A stretch of 50,006 bases of DNA, taken from contig NZ_CAMVPN010000008.1 of assembly GCF_947169325.1 (NCBI RefSeq), forward strand, positions 1-50,006. The letters are read 5' to 3'. The notes below the pieces were generated by a model. That model made no database searches, was not told the origin of the DNA, and was given only the letters and a program-made list of their open reading frames with translations. Positions 30,557 through 39,031 of this stretch are shown here, piece by piece. The position numbers and the translations under genes are program-made. The DNA is from an uncultured Methanobrevibacter sp. GTDB taxonomy: Archaea > Methanobacteriota > Methanobacteria > Methanobacteriales > Methanobacteriaceae. Each line of letters starts with the position of its first letter. The stretch's first letter is position 1.

Positions 30557-32167
30557 CTACTTCATCTGCCCGAAGATTCCTCTCATCAGTCCTTTTGTAA
30601 CTTCACGTGCAGCAGTGTTCATTGCCTGTGATGCTGCCTTTTCAAGGGCTTTCTGTTGGGCTGTCTTTTTGGTGCTTTTACCACCTGCAGGCTGTCCTCC
30701 AGTTAGGACAGTGCCCAGAATATCTCCTAAAACGGAACCTTGAGGTTGTGCTGGAGCTTCCTGAGAAGCTTCCTGAGGAGCTTCTGCAGCAGGTGCCACT
30801 TCGGCTTCCTGAGTTATTGCCTCTTCTATGATTTCCTTGTCAACTGTCGGAACTTCACTTTCGATGTTTGGATTTGAATCGATTTTTTCAAGAAGCATCT
30901 CGTAAGCGGAAAGCGGGTCGACTGCTTCGCCATATTTTGATTTGAACACTGATACGTTAATCAGATCTGACCTCAATGAGTCTTCAATGGCTCCTATGTG
31001 ACTTTGAGGAGGAACTATGTTGACCTTTTCGACTACTGTTGGGGTTCCTTTCTCATCCAATACTGACACCAGTGCCTCACCAATACCAAGGTTGGATATT
31101 ACCTCAGCGGTGTCGAAGTCAGCATTAGCCCTGAATGTTTCGGCGGCGACTTTAACTGCCTTCTGATCTTTTGGGGTGTATGCGTGAAGTGCATGCTGAA
31201 CCCTATTTCCAAGCTGGGCGAGAATATCGTCCGGAATGTCTGCCGGAGACTGTGAGATGAAGTAAAGTCCCACTCCTTTTGATCTTATCAATCTGACAAT
31301 CTGTTCGATTTTCTTTCCGAATTCAGGGGACATGTCATCAAAGAGAAGATGTGCCTCATCAAAGAAGAAGACGAATTTCGGCTTGTCCATGTCTCCCACT
31401 TCAGGAAGGTTCTGATAGAGGTTGGAAAGCATCCATAAGAGAAATGTTGAGTATATTTCAGGAGACAAGGATAATTTCTGAGCATCAAGAATGTTGATTA
31501 CTCCTTTTCCGTTGTCGTCAAGCTGCATGAAGTCATTGAGGTCAAGTGCAGGCTGGCCGAAGAAAACGTTACCTCCCTGGTCTTCAAGTGTTATCAGGCT
31601 TCTTAAAATTGTATTTGCTGATTTTGGTGCAATTGCACCGTATTCACCTTCAAACTGATCCTTGTTTTCAACGACATAATTAATCATGGACTTTAAATCT
31701 TTTAAATCAATTATCAAAAGACCCTTTTCGTCAGCCACCTTGAACACTATGTTCAAAACACCAGCTTGAGCTTCTGATAGATTAAGGATTTTTGAAAGCA
31801 ATACAGGACCCATTTCAGAGAGTGAAACCCTTACAGGAAGTCCTTTTTCACCGAAAAGGTCCCAGAATTCCACAGGATATGCCTTGAAATTAAATCCCTT
31901 TTCATCAAGGCCATACTTTTGCCTGTTGTTTGTGATGAAGTCATTGTCTGAACCTACCTTTGCAAGTCCTGAAATGTCTCCTTTCATATCTGCCAAAAAT
32001 ACAGGCACTCCTAAATCACTGAATGATTCTGCCATTACCTTTAGGGTAACTGTCTTACCTGTACCTGTTGCTCCTGCTATCAAACCGTGTCTGTTAGCCA
32101 GTTTAGGTAATAAAAACACGTTTTCGTTTTCATTACATCCAATCAATATTTTGTCTTCTGCATACAT
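30557..32167 (-). CDS. HerA/FtsK-superfamily ATPase, DUF853 (YjgR-like)
   Basis: 536 residues. A GTG at 32176 gives three more residues, but ATG 32167 has GGGTGA five bases upstream, and that sequence contains the stop codon of the preceding helicase gene. Walker A is GATGTGKT near residues 32-39. Walker B is KFVFFFDEAHLLF near residues 270-282. A sensor-like segment GLYFISQSPADIPDDILAQL and an Arg-finger-like GNRVQHALHAYTPKDQ follow, matching the HerA-like DUF853 family. An Ala/Glu/Gln/Pro-rich linker (EAPQEASQEAPAQPQ) precedes a C-terminal KKTAQQKALEKAASQ helix. HerA relatives are hexameric DNA pumps; the task of DUF853 proteins is not known. Co-transcription with a helicase suggests nucleic-acid processing. 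Confidence 0.88.
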   Translation of the reverse strand: MYAEDKILIGCNENENVFLLPKLANRHGLIAGATGTGKTVTLKVMAESFSDLGVPVFLADMKGDISGLAKVGSDNDFITNNRQKYGLDEKGFNFKAYPVEFWDLFGEKGLPVRVSLSEMGPVLLSKILNLSEAQAGVLNIVFKVADEKGLLIIDLKDLKSMINYVVENKDQFEGEYGAIAPKSANTILRSLITLEDQGGNVFFGQPALDLNDFMQLDDNGKGVINILDAQKLSLSPEIYSTFLLWMLSNLYQNLPEVGDMDKPKFVFFFDEAHLLFDDMSPEFGKKIEQIVRLIRSKGVGLYFISQSPADIPDDILAQLGNRVQHALHAYTPKDQKAVKVAAETFRANADFDTAEVISNLGIGEALVSVLDEKGTPTVVEKVNIVPPQSHIGAIEDSLRSDLINVSVFKSKYGEAVDPLSAYEMLLEKIDSNPNIESEVPTVDKEIIEEAITQEAEVAPAAEAPQEASQEAPAQPQGSVLGDILGTVLTGGQPAGGKSTKKTAQQKALEKAASQAMNTAAREVTKGLMRGIFGQMK

Positions 32168-32172
32168 TGCAT

Positions 32173-34764
32173 TCACCCGTTTTCTATTTTCTTAATTAAG
32201 TAATTAGTTTTCTTGACAATATTCTGTCTATTGTAAGCTTTAGCGATTCTTTTTATTGCATCCAGGTTCTTTACGAAATTATCAAGCCATGAGAAGATGT
32301 CTCCAGGATAGACCTGAATCTGATATTTTCTAAAGAGCTTGTTTGAAATGTCCTGAGGGTCCTTTCCCTTAAGCCTTTCATGGACAATAACTTCTGATAT
32401 TCCTCTCTGCATGCAGGTGCAGAACGGCCTGTCCTGACAGTTGCACTGCATGAAGTCCGTCTGAAGCGCAATCAACGCATCCTGGAATTTCTTGTCGACC
32501 TTTTCGATTGCTTCTCCGGAGGATATGATGTCCAAGGTCGATTCTGCAAAGAGCCTTGTTGAGAACTTGATTTTCAAAGCGTTTGCAATCTGGTTGTGGA
32601 TGACGCTTGATAGATACGCGTTTTCAAACATCTCCAAATCCATTGCCATGGCAATGATCAACACTTTCAGCTTGTCATATTTGTCCTTTTTCTTGTACAT
32701 CGGAGAGTGTCCGACATAACGTTTGAGATAATTGTAATCGTTCAATGTATTTTTGATGAACTCGGCATCTTCAATGGATAAAAATGAAACTGAAGCGGCC
32801 CTTCCGTATCTTGTGACTTCAAGATTGTCGTTGAAGCTTTTGTCAATAAGGCCCAAATCGCACATCTCTTTAATAGCTATCTTTATGCTTACCGGTACAT
32901 CAATGTTTTCATAAAACTTCTTAAGCTCTGAAACCGATTTTATGGAAGTTGATGAAATGTCCGCCAGAATCTGCTCATAGGCTGATTCCTCATCATACTC
33001 GATGAACACATCCTCGCTGTTGCTTTCCAGAAGGTCCAATGCCATTGACTCTTCGGATTCACCTGCAAAGTCATTGCCTATTTCCGGAAGCAGATATACT
33101 ATACCACGGTCGTGATATGAGGGCCTTCCTGCACGGCCAAGCATCTGTGAGAACTCATTGGGATTGATCCACTTGTTTCCCATGACAAGAGAGTCGAATA
33201 TTACCTGTGAAGCCGGGAAGTCAACACCTGCAGCCAGTGCGGCAGTTGTAACGACACAGGAAATCTTACCCCTGTCAAAGTCCTTTTCAATCTTTTCCTT
33301 CTTATAGTAGGACAGTCCCGCATGGTATGCCATGGCGTTAACCCTTTTATTTGTAAGGAAATTTGCAATCTGATGGGTCTTTCGTCTTGAATTTGTAAAT
33401 ATTATGGTCTGGCCCCTGAAGCCCTTTTTGGATTTGGTATGAAACTCCCTTTGAACCAGTTTCTGCATAATATGGCGCTTTTGTGACTCGTTTCTAACGT
33501 AAACCAGATGCCTTTCCAATGGAACCGGTCTCTCATCATACTTGACCAGCTTCATGCTGAACTCATCGGCGAGAAACTCGGGGTTTTTCACGGTAGCTGA
33601 AAGACCTATGATTTGAGTTTTAGGATAAAGATTCTTTATACGCTTTATTAAACCATTGAGGCGTGTTCCACGGTCCTCATCATCAATCATGTGGATTTCA
33701 TCTATCAGAACTACACCAAGGTTTGACAGTGATGATGAATTTCCGTTTCTCAAAAGATAGTCGATTCCCTCATAGGTTGCAACAACAATATCTGCTTTTG
33801 AGACATCAGAATCAGGCAAATTGAGCTCTCCTTTTGCCTTTACACGGTTTCTTCCGACCTTGATTGCTACAGTCAAACCCAGTTTTGAATACTTTTTCTT
33901 GAAATCCCTGTACTTCTGGTTTGCAAGGGCGACCAGCGGAGTGAGGAATACGAATTTCTTGCCTTTCAGGGCTTCTGTTATTCCTGCAAGCTCACCTACC
34001 AGTGTCTTACCTGAACCTGTGGCACTTACAACCAGAAGGTCTTCCCCTTTCAATAATCCTTCCTTGATGGCAAGATACTGAACTGGCAATAATTTAGTGT
34101 TTCCTGAGTCCAGTAGAACCTGCTTGAAGTCCTTTGGAATCTTGAGACGTTTCATGTCCACCGGAGGAATTATGTGCTTTGACTTACGAGTCCTGTCAAA
34201 CAGTGTCAGCTTCCTGTTCTTTAAAGGGTCAAAGTGAGGAGATAAAACAGACAATGTCTGCTCCATGCTGCCTGTTTTCTCAAGAGTCTTTTTAAGGTTT
34301 CTGAAAATGGATTTGTCAAAGCCCTGGAGCTTAAGCTCTTCCTTAATCGTGTCATGAGCGCAGTCCTTGCAGATCAGCTGATTGTTAAATTTGTATGAAT
34401 ATGATGAATTTACGATGGTGATGTTGCCTTCAAAGGCACAGAAATCACACACCTGAGTCTTTCTGACCTTAATGTTAAGTGATTTCAGATACTTTTCAAC
34501 CTTTTCATCGGGTGTTGCTAAAAAAACAGCCTGTGAGCGAAGAAGCTTGATTACTTCACCTGGAGCCATCAGCTTTTCGTTTAAAGAGGAATTGTCCTTG
34601 AAATTGTAATCTGCGACAAACCTTGAAATGGCTATCGAATCCCCTTCATGGCTGAACTTGATGTTTCCGACAAATTCAGGTTCCCTTTTATGGTTGAGAG
34701 CTCCTTTCGGAGAACCTATCGGATAAAGTCTCCACTGTTTTTTCACCTTCTTTAAAACTAGCAT
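32173..34764 (-). CDS. Ski2-like DEAD/DEAH helicase, euryarchaeal type with zinc motif
   Basis: 863 residues, superfamily 2. Helicase motifs in order: Walker A SATGSGKT (about 247-254), ATYEGIDY (Ib region), DEIH (Walker B), GLSATVKNP (motif III), TNSRRKTHQIANFL (IV), ALAAGVDFPASQVIFD (V) and MLGRAGRPSYHDRG (VI, arginine fingers). An N-terminal region of about 170 residues without helicase motifs includes CDFC...CKDC, a probable zinc site; this fits the DUF5814-containing helicases of Methanobacteriales. A second Cys cluster, CNCQDRPFCTC, lies near the C-terminus. First gene of a three-gene operon; its TGA at 32173 is embedded in the ribosome binding site of the next gene. It could act on DNA repair or RNA decay; the sequence does not decide between them. 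Confidence 0.88.
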   Translation of the reverse strand: MLVLKKVKKQWRLYPIGSPKGALNHKREPEFVGNIKFSHEGDSIAISRFVADYNFKDNSSLNEKLMAPGEVIKLLRSQAVFLATPDEKVEKYLKSLNIKVRKTQVCDFCAFEGNITIVNSSYSYKFNNQLICKDCAHDTIKEELKLQGFDKSIFRNLKKTLEKTGSMEQTLSVLSPHFDPLKNRKLTLFDRTRKSKHIIPPVDMKRLKIPKDFKQVLLDSGNTKLLPVQYLAIKEGLLKGEDLLVVSATGSGKTLVGELAGITEALKGKKFVFLTPLVALANQKYRDFKKKYSKLGLTVAIKVGRNRVKAKGELNLPDSDVSKADIVVATYEGIDYLLRNGNSSSLSNLGVVLIDEIHMIDDEDRGTRLNGLIKRIKNLYPKTQIIGLSATVKNPEFLADEFSMKLVKYDERPVPLERHLVYVRNESQKRHIMQKLVQREFHTKSKKGFRGQTIIFTNSRRKTHQIANFLTNKRVNAMAYHAGLSYYKKEKIEKDFDRGKISCVVTTAALAAGVDFPASQVIFDSLVMGNKWINPNEFSQMLGRAGRPSYHDRGIVYLLPEIGNDFAGESEESMALDLLESNSEDVFIEYDEESAYEQILADISSTSIKSVSELKKFYENIDVPVSIKIAIKEMCDLGLIDKSFNDNLEVTRYGRAASVSFLSIEDAEFIKNTLNDYNYLKRYVGHSPMYKKKDKYDKLKVLIIAMAMDLEMFENAYLSSVIHNQIANALKIKFSTRLFAESTLDIISSGEAIEKVDKKFQDALIALQTDFMQCNCQDRPFCTCMQRGISEVIVHERLKGKDPQDISNKLFRKYQIQVYPGDIFSWLDNFVKNLDAIKRIAKAYNRQNIVKKTNYLIKKIENG

Positions 34765-34798
34765 TGTTTTTATATTATATTCCTAATTGTTAATAAGT

Positions 34799-34824
34799 TT
34801 TAAAAAAAAAAAATAAAAATAAAT
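34799..34824 (-). terminator. T-rich terminator of the secreted-protein gene
   Basis: The minus strand carries TTTATTTTTATTTTTTTTTT shortly after the stop at 34842. There is no strong stem. Confidence 0.45.
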
Positions 34825-34841
34825 TATTTGAATTGATAATT

Positions 34842-35564
34842 CTAATCAAAACCCTGAGATTCTAAATAATCATCAATTTTATAATTATCCCCATATTCAT
34901 AATGGTCATAATAAGCTCCAGGGTCATTTTTAGCAAGAGAGTATGGAGAAGTATCAACACCACCATAATGACTGCCACTATCACTACCTGATGAAGAAGA
35001 ACCTGAAGATAATAGATTACCTGTAACTGCAGAGGATACGTCTAATTGACTTTCATCAAAACCTAACATGCCATATACCAAATCAGATTGAGAATATAAC
35101 TGATTACGATTTCCCAAGATAACCCCATAAACAGCATTTTTAACTTTTGAGTATTCTAAAAAGTAGATATCCTGGTATCTTGGAGTATAGCCTGAAATGT
35201 ATTGGTCACCTTCAGAGGATGTGTCAAGATTATAATCATCAGGAGAGGTCTTCCAAACAATCACATAACTATCAAAGCCCATTTCATCAGAAAAAGAAAT
35301 ATTTTTAGCATTTTTCCATGTGAAATTGTCACCATTTAAGTTAGTGAAAGAACCATCGGGAATATTTCTTTCATCCAATTTATTGCAACTGGTAATATTA
35401 AGTTTCAATATCCCATCACCACCAATATCCTCAAAGATACCGTCCAAAGATTGTGATTGTGATTGGGAAGATTCTTCAATAAGATCAAATGTTCCCGCTG
35501 AAACTACACCCACTGATGTAATCAAAATAACTAAAAATATTATTAAAATTTTTCCAAATTTCAT
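34842..35564 (-). CDS. Secreted protein of unknown function
   Basis: 241 residues from ATG 35564, which is preceded by AGTGAT; an upstream TTG in frame overlaps the previous gene and lacks support. The N-terminus is a clear signal peptide (MKFGKILIIFLVILI, then TSVGVVSAG). A Ser/Gln stretch (SQSQSQS) follows, then a central globular part with a WKNAKNISF motif, and a Ser/Gly-rich linker (SSGSSSSGSDSGS) before a Tyr/Asp-rich tail (YYDHYEYGDNYKIDDYLES). I do not recognise the family. It starts seven bases after the DUF368 gene, so the two are probably co-transcribed and may share a role in the envelope. Confidence 0.75.
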   Translation of the reverse strand: MKFGKILIIFLVILITSVGVVSAGTFDLIEESSQSQSQSLDGIFEDIGGDGILKLNITSCNKLDERNIPDGSFTNLNGDNFTWKNAKNISFSDEMGFDSYVIVWKTSPDDYNLDTSSEGDQYISGYTPRYQDIYFLEYSKVKNAVYGVILGNRNQLYSQSDLVYGMLGFDESQLDVSSAVTGNLLSSGSSSSGSDSGSHYGGVDTSPYSLAKNDPGAYYDHYEYGDNYKIDDYLESQGFD

Positions 35565-35571
35565 AAAATCA

Positions 35572-36441
35572 CTATTCCATGTAGTCAAATCTTGTCTCTA
35601 AAATTATTATCAGTGCAAAACCTATTATCGCAACAATCAGGCATGGGAAAAGACCTGTGAAGTTCATGCTTACGGAATTGATGATTTCAGCACCAGGAAC
35701 CTTTAAAGACCCGAGCATTACACCGATAAGGAATGCCATTGTCACTTCCTCATGGTTTTTAAGCAGGTAGTTGAGGAGTTTTGAAAATCCTAAAATTCCT
35801 ATCAATGCTCCGATGACGAATACTATGATTTCCACAATGCTTAGGGTGTGAAGGGCATTGAGCATGTACTTGTACTGACCTAAAAGCAACAGCAGAAATG
35901 AACCTGAAATTCCAGGCAATATCATAGCACAGATTGCAATCATTCCTGAAATGAATAACACTATCAGTGAATGGTTGGCAGCTATCGGGTTCAGGCTTAC
36001 GAAAATGTAGGTCAGGACTGCACCTATTATTGCAAATACGATGTTTTTTGCATTGATTCTGTTGAGTTTCTTAAACAGGATTACCGCTGAAGCTATAATC
36101 AAACCTAAAAAGAATGAATATGTCCATGCGGGATATGCCTCCATACAGAAGGTTACGACCTTAGCCAATGTCAGAAATGCAACTCCAATACCTAAAACCA
36201 AAGGTATGAAGAATTTAAACTCTATTTCATCAAGCATTTGTGTCCAGAAACCACGGATATCTCCTTTAAAAAGAGGTTTTACAAATCCAAAGCTGATTCT
36301 GCTGATGGCTTCGACCAAATGGCCGTAGATTCCGGTAATCAGTGCGATTGTTCCACCGGATACTCCAGGAACAATGTCTGCAGAACCCATAAGGAGTCCG
36401 CGAATAAAAATTAAAAAAGCTTCCTTAATATCAAAATTCAA
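35572..36441 (-). CDS. DUF368 family polyprenyl-phosphate transporter
   Basis: 289 residues, with about eight membrane segments. The start is TTG at 36441 behind AGGTGAT, and no ATG in frame is nearby. Two inverted half-repeats carry the family motifs: DIVPGVSGGTIALITGIYG (about 22-40) and MILPGISGSFLLLLLGQYK (about 172-190). DUF368 proteins (PopT) were shown in bacteria to recycle undecaprenyl phosphate across the membrane. In this archaeon the analogous lipid would be the carrier for pseudomurein or N-glycan synthesis. That substrate is inferred. It is followed at once by the secreted-protein gene, and separated from aqpM by a terminator. Confidence 0.87.
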   Translation of the reverse strand: MNFDIKEAFLIFIRGLLMGSADIVPGVSGGTIALITGIYGHLVEAISRISFGFVKPLFKGDIRGFWTQMLDEIEFKFFIPLVLGIGVAFLTLAKVVTFCMEAYPAWTYSFFLGLIIASAVILFKKLNRINAKNIVFAIIGAVLTYIFVSLNPIAANHSLIVLFISGMIAICAMILPGISGSFLLLLLGQYKYMLNALHTLSIVEIIVFVIGALIGILGFSKLLNYLLKNHEEVTMAFLIGVMLGSLKVPGAEIINSVSMNFTGLFPCLIVAIIGFALIIILETRFDYME

Positions 36442-36449
36442 ATTATCAC

Positions 36450-36461
36450 CTAATTAATTAG
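36450..36461. promoter_or_regulatory. 12-bp palindrome at the DUF368 start
   Basis: CTAATTAATTAG is a perfect palindrome directly before the AGGTGAT of the DUF368 gene. It lies about 15 nt downstream of an A/T-rich TATA-like element (minus strand ATTTTAAATAAG at 36472-36484), a position suited to a repressor operator. It could also be chance in A/T-rich DNA. Confidence 0.35.
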
Positions 36462-36489
36462 ATATTGGTATTACTTATTTAAAATAATT

Positions 36490-36537
36490 TGTCTTGAAAA
36501 AAAAGAAAAAGGAGAATAATTCAAAAAAGAATTATTC
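36490..36537 (-). terminator. Hairpin and T-tract terminator of aqpM
   Basis: A perfect 9-bp inverted repeat GAATAATTC/GAATTATTC (36514-36522 and 36529-36537) overlaps the aqpM stop codon. On the minus strand it is followed by TCCTTTTTCTTTTTTTTC. Confidence 0.65.
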
Positions 36538-37305
36538 GTCATTGAATGGTTGCGGAAGTTCACAGACTCCGCTGTCCTTTGCAAGATATGCATAAGCGAA
36601 TGCTGCGCATATTGCACCGAGAATAGGTCCGACGAGATATATCGGGAATAATCCCCAGAGGTTTTGACCGCCAAGTATCATATCCATGAGGTATGGTCCG
36701 AATGTACGTGCAGGGTTGATTGATGCACCGGTAAATGCACCTAAAACCACGATTACTGCAGCAACTGTCATACCTATTGATATTCCGGCAAATCCTGGTT
36801 CCGCCTTTTTGTCAACGGCAACACCCATTACAACCATCATTAGGAAGAATGTTCCTAAAAACTCAGCAAACATTGCCTGCATGTAGCTTACGCCTAATCC
36901 TGGAGCGGTTGCACCGAGTCCTCCGATTGCAACTGCAGGATCGCCTAAACATAGGAAGAGACATAGGCTTCCCAAACATGCTCCGATGACCTGTGCAACT
37001 ATATAATAGATGCTGTCAACCAAAGCGATGTTTTTGGTTACAAGCAGTCCGATTGTTACTGCAGGATTCAGGTGTGCGCCTGAAATCTTTCCGAATACGT
37101 AAATACATATCATTACAGTCAGACCGAATGCCAGTGAAATTGCAATCCAGTCACCTAAACCTCCTAAAAGTCCGATTCCGGCAGCGCCTGGAGTGACGCT
37201 TTCAGATATCAGCAATGTTACGACTGCTGAACCTGTTCCGAAAAAGACCAGGAAGAATGTTCCCAAGAGTTCTGCAAAGAATTTTTTTCTTATGTTGCAA
37301 GTCAT
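36532..37305 (-). CDS. aqpM: Aquaporin, MIP family (AqpM)
   Basis: 257 residues; ATG 37305 with GGCGAT upstream, nine bases after the DUF2193-like gene. Six membrane helices and the two NPA half-helices are visible: GAHLNPAVTIG (Asn80-Pro81-Ala82) and GASINPARTFG (Asn197-Pro198-Ala199), with the selectivity-filter Arg200 directly after the second. It agrees with the archaeal AqpM group, which conducts water and to some extent glycerol or small neutral solutes. Linkage to the upstream enzyme-like gene suggests a channel serving that protein's substrate or product, but this is inference. Confidence 0.9.
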   Translation of the reverse strand: MTCNIRKKFFAELLGTFFLVFFGTGSAVVTLLISESVTPGAAGIGLLGGLGDWIAISLAFGLTVMICIYVFGKISGAHLNPAVTIGLLVTKNIALVDSIYYIVAQVIGACLGSLCLFLCLGDPAVAIGGLGATAPGLGVSYMQAMFAEFLGTFFLMMVVMGVAVDKKAEPGFAGISIGMTVAAVIVVLGAFTGASINPARTFGPYLMDMILGGQNLWGLFPIYLVGPILGAICAAFAYAYLAKDSGVCELPQPFNDE

Positions 37306-37314
37306 ATTAATCGC

Positions 37315-38814
37315 CTATACTGATTCTCTCCATTGACAGTATTCGTGTTTGTTGTCGACTAAAGATGCTGCAGCACAGTTTTTACATCCCCTTACAGGAG
37401 ATCCAGGAGCCTCTTTGTTAAGTGCAATGATGTTTGTCATCATGGTTGCTGTGATTGGTTCTGAAGTTAATAGACATGGGTAGTCTGCAAGTCTCATCAG
37501 TGATGAGAACCTTACTGTTATTGCACATGCAGGATATGTGTATCTTTGAGGGTTCATTACTGTTTCGTTAGCAAGTATTGGGCTTAAGTCAACAGTCATG
37601 CCGTTGATTTTTGGAGCTAACTCTCCGCCTGTTCCTGCTCTGAATTTTCTTGCTCCGCTGATTGCGTTGAATCCTCTGTAAATCATGTCCATGAAGTCGC
37701 AGTTGTGAAGTTCAGCAGCTGCTCCTCTTGTTGGATATTGCTGTACGAAGTTGTGGAACCTTTTGGAGAAGAGATCTACAACCATAGGTGCGTTGAATCC
37801 GTCAAGTTCAAGGATGAATTCGGTTGCACATGCAGATGAACCTGTAGCAAGTTTAAGAACATCGAATTCTGATTTGTAATTGTCAAGGTTGGATGTTAAT
37901 GTGGAACCTATCACTTCAGCGGTTGCCTGAACGATTGCCAGTGTCACGTCGTCCTTGCACATGTTGTATGTGGACTGTCCGATGTGGTGTCCGATATCTC
38001 CAACACAGTATGCAGGAACGGTTACGATGTTTCCGTAGTGCACTCCGTCATCCATTGCCGCTTTGACAGTGGAGGTCATTGCCTTTTTGTATTTGTTCAT
38101 GTAGTCCCTTACGTCAAATGAAGAGTGGTCTGCATCATCCATTAAAGTGCCTTGAGCTTCAATAGGAGTTTTGTAAACCATCTGAAGGGTTTCAATTTCC
38201 TTTTGGGTTGCTTCAGCAGCGGTTGCGCCAGCTTCGATTGCGTTTGCAAATGCGTCACCGATACCGTATGATGTGTTCATACCCCATGATTTGGCTGAAA
38301 GAATAGCCTGTTTGTGGGCTACAGGAATGTCTGTTTTTTGTAGAATTTGGTTTACGACATTACTGGTACTTCCAGGCATTAGGGCGAAGTCAACCACACA
38401 TGTTGGTCCGTAGAATCCGCCGTATCTTCTGATTGATTCTTTTGCAACCAAAGCTTCGTTGTCTGCAATTGCCTGGATGAATTTGTCAACACTGTCTGCA
38501 AATTCTCCGTCCTCTTCACATAAGATTTCCAGAACAGGAGGGGTCTGGAAGTGTTCAATGAACGGATCGTCTTCACATTTCAAGGTGTCTGTAATGGAAG
38601 ACAGAATTTCAAAGTGGTTTTTGACAGATTCCTTGTGCAGGTTGATTACGGATTCTGCCTGGTTGTCTAATGCTTTCATGCCAGCGACTGCATCAGCATA
38701 TGGCTTTGCATCAGTGATTTTAAAGTCATTGTACCTGTTTTCAGAAATGACTGCAACGTCTGCCTTTTGGGCAGCCATTGACTCATTAATCATTTTTTCA
38801 TATAACTCTCTCAT
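37315..38814 (-). CDS. DUF2193-like methanogen protein of unknown function
   Basis: 499 residues from ATG 38814, preceded by AGGTGAT; a GTG at 38823 lies in that ribosome binding site and is not the start. It has no signal peptide or membrane segment, so it is cytoplasmic. I assign it to the archaeal family DUF2193 from its size and from memory of the family, with moderate certainty. Visible features are a basic N-terminal helix region, a Gly-rich motif RRYGGFYGPTCVVDFALMPG, a His pair in VGDIGHHIGQSTYNMC, the segment SGARKFRAGTGGELAPK, and a C-terminal Cys cluster CKNCAAASLVDNKHEYC that could bind a metal or Fe-S cluster. It leads an operon with aqpM behind a symmetric promoter. It is probably an enzyme; the reaction is unknown. 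Confidence 0.85.
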   Translation of the reverse strand: MRELYEKMINESMAAQKADVAVISENRYNDFKITDAKPYADAVAGMKALDNQAESVINLHKESVKNHFEILSSITDTLKCEDDPFIEHFQTPPVLEILCEEDGEFADSVDKFIQAIADNEALVAKESIRRYGGFYGPTCVVDFALMPGSTSNVVNQILQKTDIPVAHKQAILSAKSWGMNTSYGIGDAFANAIEAGATAAEATQKEIETLQMVYKTPIEAQGTLMDDADHSSFDVRDYMNKYKKAMTSTVKAAMDDGVHYGNIVTVPAYCVGDIGHHIGQSTYNMCKDDVTLAIVQATAEVIGSTLTSNLDNYKSEFDVLKLATGSSACATEFILELDGFNAPMVVDLFSKRFHNFVQQYPTRGAAAELHNCDFMDMIYRGFNAISGARKFRAGTGGELAPKINGMTVDLSPILANETVMNPQRYTYPACAITVRFSSLMRLADYPCLLTSEPITATMMTNIIALNKEAPGSPVRGCKNCAAASLVDNKHEYCQWRESV

Positions 38815-38834
38815 TTTTATCACCTTTTAAAAGG

Positions 38835-38864
38835 AAAAGTATAAACGATTGTATTTATACTTTT
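38835..38864 (-). promoter_or_regulatory. Promoter with perfect 11-bp inverted repeat, upstream of the DUF2193-aqpM operon
   Basis: AAAAGTATAAA and TTTATACTTTT flank an eight-base spacer. The distal arm holds the TATA box (minus strand AGTATAAATA, centred at 38857), about 43 nt before ATG 38814, predicting transcription start near 38830. The proximal arm would cover positions -5 to -15 before that start. A dimeric regulator bound here would compete with TBP or RNA polymerase, so this looks like an operator. The symmetry also gives a TATA-like element on the plus strand. Confidence 0.6.
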
Positions 38865-39031
38865 GGTAACTAACCGGTAATTAATTATTTATTCAACGTA
38901 ATATTTAAGTTTAGTCAAATATTTCCAGTAAAAATAGAGTATAATAAAATAATCGTTTAGATAATTTTAAAAAAGCCAAACAATCAAGTAAAATTAAAAC
39001 TAAAAAAATAGTAATATGATATAAGAAAAAA

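Noticed and set aside
38815-38823. GTG at 38823 as start of the DUF2193-like gene
   Set aside because: It overlaps the AGGTGAT ribosome binding site placed correctly for ATG 38814.
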